Shown here piece by piece: positions 56,770-64,000 of a stretch of 64,000 bases of DNA. Numbering within the stretch: position 1 is the stretch's first letter; each line of letters begins with the position of its first letter. Under the pieces are notes generated by a model. That model was not told where the DNA came from, searched no databases, and saw only the letters and a program-made list of their open reading frames with translations. Both the position numbers and the translations under genes were made by a program. Source of the stretch: Apodospora peruviana (lineage: Eukaryota; Ascomycota; Sordariomycetes; Sordariales; Lasiosphaeriaceae); contig JAUEDM010000001.1 in assembly GCA_033439685.1 (NCBI GenBank), positions 4,030,001 through 4,094,000 of the forward strand. The letters run 5' to 3'.

Positions 56770-57758
56770 AACTGGTATTACACGAGCTATGCAACGGTAA
56801 TAATTTCTTGGAATACTCTTCCGGTGGTCTGGGTCCTGTTTAATATCGGCAATTTCGCATTATCATTGATGAAGGGCATTGAGACCGTGTAGTTGGGTTC
56901 TAAGCGGCCTGTATGCATGTCTGGCAATTAATGTCCGTTCCGGACGATTGTTTTCGTCGCAATGGAGCGTGGGTTCTTGAGAGTTGGGTCCACACAGCCT
57001 TGGTGTAACGGCTAGGCATTGTTTTGGTTACACAGAGGCGTCAACGGGGGTTCTGTAATTACCTACGGCCATGGTAAGCTCGGGCATATCACACGCTTGA
57101 CGTGAATGAGACAAAGAGAAACGTATATATGTACCAATGCCGTTTTGATCTAAGATTTAGTCTCTACGGTACAGCTAGGCGTTACGAGGCGTCGCAGGGC
57201 GTGGAGGAGGCGTCCGTACTTGAGGCGATGGGATTTCAAGGAAGGCTGAACTGTGCGACTGAACTGTGCGTCATATATGTGAGAACGAGGCTGTCTGTGG
57301 TAATCTCCATGCACGTTGGTGATGTTAGACATACGTCAAGTGTCATTTGGTCTTTCTCAGCGCCACGGAGTCGGCGGAAAGGCTGGTTGAGGAGAGCGAC
57401 TAATATCACCAACGCGATACTCTGCTTTGTCCATGTGTAAAATCACATTTCTCAAAGGGCTTCTGAAAAAAGGGTAATGCTGTACGCAGGTACGTTGAGA
57501 TCCTTGCAAAGTCGAAAAAAATATCGCCGGAACGATGGTCTCTGCAGTGGTAGTCAAGCCATAGGTCACATAGACTTGAGAAACACGCATCTCGTAACGA
57601 GTATCGAACGCATCTAACAAAACACGTAAATAATCATGCAAAAGGAGTGCACTTTTCAAACCCAGCTCCGATCTAATGACAGTCACACTAACGTTCATCA
57701 AGAGCGCAGCAAACATCCCATTCTCATCCAGTCTAGTCCAGTCCAGCCCACAGCTAGA
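56770..57758. other. convergent 3' region
   Basis: About 1 kb between two convergent stops. A tRNA-like TTGGTGTAACGGCTAGGC at about 57000 lacks a matching B box and acceptor stem, so it was not called. No gene seen. Confidence 0.5.
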
Positions 57759-60700
57759 TCAAGCGCCAACGGCCTCCAAAATAAACTCAAACCTCATGTC
57801 CTCCACTTTAACTAACAAATCATCCCTCACTCCAGGCCCGCAAGCCGCAGTACCCAACCCAGCAACCTTGGCATCGAGACGCAAGAGAGTAGCATCGTCC
57901 TCAGTCAAATCGCACGGATGCGACGCCGCCTGGATCGTCGCCGTACCATGTCGCGACGCCGCAAAGCTAAACTCGCTGTCACAATTCTCGGACCAACTTC
58001 CCCTATCCCCGGCCGTGGCGCGCAGGCGGTCTCCCACCAACACCCACCGCGTCGCCATGCGGTTGCCGTTCTCCTGCGGCACCTCGTAGGGCGTCTGCAG
58101 TTCCGCGATCGAGTCGACACTCCAAATACCCATGCGCTGCGCCTGGCGCTTGTCCGGGTACGATTCGCCAGGACCCAAACCGTGCCAGGCGACCTTGTCG
58201 AATCCGGCGCGCGGGAGGCGGAGATCGACGCCGACGCGAGGCACGTGTTTTGGTATAGAGCCGGTGGGTTTGAGGACCACGGCAACGGTAAGGACGCCGG
58301 CCGCGGAAATGTTGTACTTGGTGGTGGTAACGTAGCCCCAGGCGAGGATTGGGGGAGACAGGAAGGTGGTGGTTGAGATCTCGGCGTAATCGGCGGCAAT
58401 GTTGATGGTGAGAGAGCGTAGCTGGCTTGTGAGGGTGTCGACGCCGAAGCGCTTCCAATAGGGAAGGGATAGTGGGTTGTCGTTGTCTGTGGGCGCGCGC
58501 CAAAATGAGGGGATGATGGCCGCGCGGGTGACGGGGCCGGACTCGAGGAGAACGGTACCGCCGGATTCCCAGCTGGTGAGATAGCCGCGGGCGGTGTCGA
58601 AGACGAATGAGAAATTCTCGCCCTTGATGATGGTTCTTGTGGCGACATCTTCGCGGCTTAGTTTCGAGGCTACGGAGCTGCTTAGACTGGACGCAAGAAG
58701 CCTCGGCTCAGCGCTGGAGACCTGGTGCTGGAACCAGGCGATTTCGTGACCGGCCTCGGCCCAGGATGCTGAGTCTTGCAGGCGGAAGATGACAGTTAGG
58801 TACACTTCCTTGTCGGATTTGTGATTGAAGACAGATTCGGGCAAGTTAATAGTGGCGGTTGTCCCCGGGGCGATTACTGGCAGATCGAGGTTGCCGGAAG
58901 CAAGGAGTGAAGTACTAAGGCATGGTCAGCAATCTCGAATTCGACAGGCCTTTGTGATTGCACTGACGTTTCACAAAACTGCTCGAGTTTCCACGTCGCA
59001 GCAAGATGGTCAAGATTAGTAAAGTTGTAAAGGTTGGAGACCAAGAGGCTATCGCCCTCGACAACCAGCTTGACAGGTTGAATCACTTTCTTCAGCTCAA
59101 GCAAGCCTGGTGTTGGCTGATGAGTGCTAAAGAGAAGTCCATCCATGACGAACGTGGCATCATTTGGCGAGTCTCCAAAGTCACCGCCATAGGCATAATA
59201 CGACCGGCCGTCGGCATCTTCTTTCCAGAGACCGTGATTAGCCCATTCCCAAATGAAGCCGCCTTGGAGGCGAGGGTAGGTACGAAAAGCCTCCTCATAA
59301 TCCTCGAGCCACCCGGGTCCGTTGCCCATCGCGTGAGCATACTCGCAGAGGATAATGGGCTTCTCAAAACTACCATCATCGTTCACATCCTCTGTCTGGG
59401 CGAGCTTGACCAGCATGTCCACAGGCGTGTACATGTACGAGAACATGTCAGCAGACTTTGCGTGGGCATCGCCCTCGTAGTGCACCAATCGACCTGGATC
59501 AGCCTTCTTCGCGTACTCGTACATGGCGACATGGTTCCGACCGTAGAACGCCTCGTTGCCAAGCGACCAGATAACGACCGAAGCATGGTTCTTGTCTCGC
59601 TGTACCATCTGTTCCATACGATCGACATACGCAGCTTCCCACGACGGATTGTCGCTAGTGTACTTTGCCGCTTGCGGAAACGCCAGCTTCTTTCGCTCCT
59701 CGTAGTCCATCTCCTCTGGGATATCTAGCGGCCTTGCAACCGCGTCGTAGAAGCCGTGGCACTCTAGGTCTGCCTCGTCAATCACCCACAGACCAAGCTC
59801 GTCGGCAAGATCGAGGATCTTGGGATGGCTGGGATAATGACTGCAGCGCAAAGCGTTGATGTTGTGCGTCTTCATAAGCCGCAGGTCTCTCCTGATGAAG
59901 TCCAGCGGGACAGCACGCCCAAACTTTGGGTGGTGGTCATGTCGATTGACGCCGCGAAATCTGATGGGCTTGCCGTTTACGCAGATCAAGCCGTGTTTGA
60001 GCTCAACACTACGGAATCCGACCTTCTGATGCACGGTCTGAGTCGAAGAGCTGGCAGACAAAGAGATCTCGACATTGTACAGGTAGGGAGTCTCGGCGGT
60101 CCATTTGTTGGGGTTGTTGACGGACGTCTCCAGCTCAATCCTTCCGCCCTCGCCGATGGTGGTTTCCGAGCTGGAGAGCACATCGCCACCATTCTCCGGC
60201 AATTCTCGAACGATGAGCTTGACTGTGGCGTTTGACGTCGTCTTGATGACAACCGCCGCCTTGAGTTTCCCGTCCTTGTAATCGCTGTCCAAGTCTGCTC
60301 GGACAAAACAGTCTTCAATTCTGCTCTCAGACGGAAGAGAGATGAGATGAACATCACGAAATATCCCTGCTTCAAGTCAGCCAGAGCTCGATAAATATAG
60401 AACCGGGGAAGACAGACCAGAAAGCCACCATTGGTCCTGATCCTCGATATAGGAGCCATCTGACCACTGGTACACTCTGACAAAGATCTCGTTGGGGCCA
60501 GTCCTGTCAACAAGAGGCGTGACGTCGAATTCGGACGGATTTCTCGACCCTTGGGCGTATCCCACCAGAACACCGTTCACCCAGATGTGGTAAGCGCTAT
60601 CCACGCCATCGAACCGCAGCCGCAGCTGCGAACTAAAATCCCATGTTGACGGGACGTCGAAAACGCGACGATAGGTTCCAGTGGGATTCTCAGTAGGCAC

Positions 60701-61018
60701 GTATGGTGGACATACAGGGAAAGGGTATATGACATTGGTGTATTGCGGGATTCCGTAACCTTGGAGCTGCCAGTGACCGGGCACCTCGATAGTCGTCCAT
60801 TCCTCTACCGACGACTGGCTACCCTTGGGAGCTGGCTCCGGTGCCTCTGGCGGACTCTGGGCGTAGTGAAAGTCCCACTGGCCATTGAGCAGCAGAGAGG
60901 TCTCTGGGATGTAGTATGACCGTGGTGGAAGGGTGTTTCGACGGAAGACGGCCTCATTGCAGTAATCGGGCGTGCCCTGGACCTCTTGGAGAGGGATACC
61001 CTTGCCCTGAGAAGCCAT
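57759..61018 (-). CDS. beta-galactosidase, GH2 (LacZ-type)
   Basis: Three exons (60418-61018, 58968-60366, 57759-58914) join to 1051 residues, the usual LacZ size, with no signal peptide, so intracellular. Domain order: sugar-binding jelly roll (SLLLNGQWDFHY, VPGHWQLQGYG, IPQYTNVIYPFP), QWWLSG|IFRDVHL across intron 1, the immunoglobulin-like part, and the TIM barrel with FRGVNRHDHHPKFGR, INALRCSHYPSHPKILDLAD, VIWSLGNEAFYGRN (acid/base Glu472) and IILCEYAHAMGN (nucleophile Glu542). The small beta-sandwich with WHGLGPGESYPDK ends the protein. GH2 LacZ enzymes are less common in fungi than GH35. It is divergent from a lactose-permease-like gene, so it probably hydrolyses imported lactose or beta-galactosides. 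Confidence 0.95.
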
Positions 61019-62284
61019 TGTAACTCGACCGCTGTGACTTGCCCTCTCTTGTTTCGGCTTGACCCAGTTGGAGATGTTGGAGGTGTAAAACTGTAGGAAC
61101 TGGTCACCGGATCTTCTCGATCTGCATGCCTGCTATTCCAGAGCTTATAACAGTCAGGTCATTGGAGTCTCTTGTCTGACTGATGCCCGATACCCCCGAG
61201 TGCTCCAAGCAGGACGTGGGGCTGCCGCAATTGGAGCTTAAGGTAGCTTCCTGGACAGCTTCAATCCCCTCAGACGGGTGCCGATTGCGGGTCGGCAGTG
61301 CAGGCTTGGAGTACTGTACGGTTGTGCCCCGTAGTGCGGGAGTGAGGCACCGGGGAACACCTAGCCGTCCGTTGTCCGCCGTGTGATTGGGGGTTGGACA
61401 CATGGCGAGATGCACCTTGCCGAGGAATGGGAGGACGGGAGGGAATATTAGCGGGGCATCTGTCGGCAGGCGGGACGAGCCCTTTCCATCAATCGGCTGA
61501 GAAATAGAGGTTTATTTTGGAGGTGATCTCGTTACTCGTTAGAAAATGGAAGGTCCATTTCCACGTTGAGGTGCTCCTCTGACATCCGCTGGCTTCAGTC
61601 GAGTTCAGTTTGAGCGATTATAACCACCAGAGCCAGCCTTTCTGTCAATGAAGGTCAGCTTGGAGGCTTGGCCCGGGCGAGGCAAGGGTCTCTGAAATCG
61701 GATTGGCTTGTGGGTTTAACGAGATGCCACAGGCTTTAGCCGGGGAACTCGGAGCCGAGAGGACCCCAACCCCAATTCCTTTTCCCACTTTATCCCCGGC
61801 ACTCAGTGGGCTCCAACTTGGCAACTTCAGTTCCCCCCATCAACCTTCGGCCTCATTGGAGATTGGTCTCCAACGTCGCCTTCGCCAAATCGACCGAGGA
61901 TCACTACGGATACAGCAAAAATTCACGTCGCATACAGGCAATATCGGAGCGACCACCCACACACCGGGACACAACATCCCCGGAAGCATCTCGTGCGGGG
62001 ACTCACCGCGTGAAATCATGGATCCTTCTTCCCCGGCAGCCTGGACTGCGGTGGGCCACGCCCATGTGCATGTGCCATGGGGTCGCTGGTGGGCGAGTGA
62101 GGAGCAGAAGAAGAGACATGGTATCGTCAGCGTCGTGTTATAAGACCACTCGCCTTCCCCTCTGCTGTAATCATCGACAAAGACATACATTCAGACCCGA
62201 CTGGAAACTGAACCACAGCACCCTCAACTTGTTCTTTTCTGGTATCCCGTACCCAGGCTGGGAAGGCCCGGGTATTCGACCGCA
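61019..62284. promoter_or_regulatory. divergent promoter of beta-galactosidase and permease genes
   Basis: About 1.27 kb between the two divergent starts. CGG/CCG triplets, the half sites of Gal4-type Zn2Cys6 factors, are frequent, but I saw no clean CGG-N11-CCG element that I would stand by. No gene inside. Confidence 0.5.
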
Positions 62285-64000
62285 ATGGCCACTAGCACCG
62301 AGAAAGAAGGCGGCCTAGCTGCCGTGCAGCACCACGACGATGAGTTCCGTGATGTCGATGCCGCAGTCCAGCTGGCCCACGACACCGACAACACCAAATC
62401 GTCACCATGGTCTGCCAGTATGTTGCGCCTCTACCTCGTTCTCTCATGCGCTTACCTCTGCGGATGTCTGAACGGCTTCGATGGTAGCTTGATGGGAGGC
62501 TTGAACGGAATGACGTCGTACCAGCGCTATTTCAACATGTGCGTATTTGCATTTTCACTCACCGTGTCTATCTCCGATCAAGAGACCTCGTGCTAATGAT
62601 GAGATTTCTAGGTCCACGGCGGGCTCAAGCACCGGCCTGGTGTTTGCCATGTACAATATCGGCTCCGTAGCGGCTGTTTTCTTCACAGGTCCCGTCAATG
62701 ATTGGTTTGGCCGTCGCTGGGGAATGTTCACAGGCGCCGCCATCGTCATCGTCGGAACATGCGTGCAAGCACCTTCCACCACCCAAGGCCAATTCCTGGG
62801 CGGTCGGTTTCTGCTGGGATTTGGTGTCAGTTTCTGCTGCGTCTCGGCTCCCTGCTACGTTAGTGAGATGGCACATCCGAGGTGGCGTGGTACCTTGACC
62901 GGCTTGTACAACTGCACTTGGTACATTGGAAGCATCATCGCTTCTTGGACCGTGTATGGTTGTGCCTATATTAAGAATGACAGTGGCTGGAGAATCCCCA
63001 TCTGGTGTCAGATGGTCACGTCTGGCATTGTGTGCCTCGGTGTTCTCTGGCTGCCGGAGAGCCCCAGATGGCTGATGGCCCAGGATCGATATGACGACGC
63101 CGCCGCAGTTCTCACAAAGTACCACGGCGAGGGCCTCCCCGACCATCCTTTGGTTCAGCTTCAGTTGAAGGAGATGGTGGTCCAGATCTCGAGCGAGGCT
63201 TCCGATAAGAAGTGGTATGACTATCACGAACTCTGGAACACACACTCGGCCCGCCGTCGGCTCATTTGTGTCATCGGAATGGCGGTTTTTGGACAGATTT
63301 CTGGCAACTCTTTGAGCTCCTAGTAAGTGTGCAAAATCCGATAGGGATGTTGACTGTGACTTATTAGCTGACCATCTCAACAGTTACATGGTGAACATGT
63401 TGAAATCGGCAGGCATCACTGAAGAACATAAAGTCCTGGCTCTCAATGGCGTCAATCCAGCTCTGTCATTCCTGGGTGCCATCCTTGGAGCGCGTATGAC
63501 TGATGTTATCGGAAGACGTCCTCTGCTGCTCTACACCATCGTATTCGCGTCGATCTGCTTCGCCATCATCACAGGCACTAGCAAGATGGCCACCGACGAC
63601 CCGACACAGACAGCTGCCGCGAACACGACAATTGCGTTTATCTTCATCTTCGGCATTGTATTCTCGTTTGGCTGGACGCCACTTCAGAGTATGTACATTG
63701 CCGAGACGCTGCCCACGGCCACTCGTGCCAAGGGCACCGCCGTCGGCAACCTTGCATCCTCGGCCGCCTCTGTCGTGTTGCAGTACTCCTCTGGTCCTGC
63801 CTTTGAGAAGATCGGCTACTATTTCTATCTTGTTTTCGTCTTCTGGGATCTTCTGGAAGGCGTGTTCATGTACTTATACTTCCCCGAGACCAAGGATCGC
63901 ACGCTGGAGGAGTTGGAGGAAGTCTTTTCTGCTCCTAACCCCGTCAAGAAGAGCTTGGAGAAGCGGAATGCTCAGACCGTAATGGCGACCGTGGGAGTCG
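62285..64000 (+). CDS. lactose permease-like MFS sugar transporter, 3' end outside window
   Basis: Exons 62285-62538, 62612-63322 and 63384 onward join in phase; about 527 codons are present and the stop is beyond the window. The polar N-terminus (about 50 residues) is followed by LCGCLNGFDGSLMGGLNGM in helix 1, VNDWFGRRWGMFTG (motif A), GRFLLGFGVSF, HPRWRGTLTGLYN, LPESPRWLM, GQISGNSLSSYYMVNML in helix 7 and IGRRPLLLY. It ends in PETKDRTLEELEEVF. This helix-1 pattern and SSYYMVNML are typical of the Lac12/LacpA and cellodextrin-related branch of the sugar porters. Divergence from an intracellular GH2 galactosidase supports lactose or galactoside import. Confidence 0.9.

Noticed and set aside
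57000..57070. tRNA-like A-box sequence
   Set aside because: No B box (GGTTCGANNCC) at proper distance and no acceptor-stem pairing; no tRNA gene was found anywhere in the window.

Overview
This window is nuclear DNA of a filamentous ascomycete (Pezizomycotina, most likely Sordariomycetes). Genes have short spliceosomal introns of about 50-100 bases with GTRNGT donors. They are monocistronic on both strands and encode clearly fungal families: Rpd3-type deacetylase, Rpn11, Vta1, eqolisin protease, Asp f 4-like protein, GH43/GH51 arabinan enzymes and MFS sugar porters. I found no rRNA, tRNA, CRISPR array or bacterial-type operon. Exon joins were worked out by hand from splice signals and reading phase.

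Left end, 1-5.6 kb: mostly decayed sequence. A small cysteine-rich secreted protein lacks a convincing ATG. It is followed by relics of a short-chain dehydrogenase, a possible CorA-like membrane protein, a DHA2-type MFS transporter and an NRPS condensation domain, with one intact large membrane protein (2.7-4.8 kb) among them. 6.6-10.5 kb holds an intact cytochrome P450, a 224-bp inverted-repeat element resembling a TA-target MITE, and a secreted glutamic protease. 12-23.2 kb is core-like: a ThrE/Prm10-type membrane protein, a membrane-anchored alpha/beta hydrolase, the histone deacetylase, and Rpn11 divergent from it. 24-27.4 kb carries a hypothetical protein and a PLP-dependent diaminopropionate ammonia-lyase-like enzyme.

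28.7-35.3 kb is an arabinan/arabinose utilisation group: MFS sugar porter, GH51 arabinofuranosidase and GH43 endo-arabinanase, the two hydrolases divergent from one promoter region. A PLC-like phosphodiesterase follows. 37.8-41.8 kb is a CorA-like gene broken by several independent frameshifts, otherwise recognisable exon by exon, including an apparent 9-base micro-exon.

42.5-47.2 kb is the most interesting part: a RidA/2-aminomuconate-deaminase-like gene, an aldehyde dehydrogenase (with a GC-AG intron) and an ACMSD-type amidohydrolase lie side by side. Together they match three consecutive steps of the meta-cleavage route for 3-hydroxyanthranilate or aminophenols (decarboxylation, semialdehyde oxidation, deamination), suggesting a dedicated catabolic cluster.

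48.7-57 kb: Asp f 4-like secreted protein, exosome subunit Rrp41, an ER protein disulfide isomerase ending HEEL, and the ESCRT factor Vta1. 57.7-64 kb: a GH2 beta-galactosidase divergent from a lactose-permease-like MFS transporter cut by the window end, a LAC-type gene pair.
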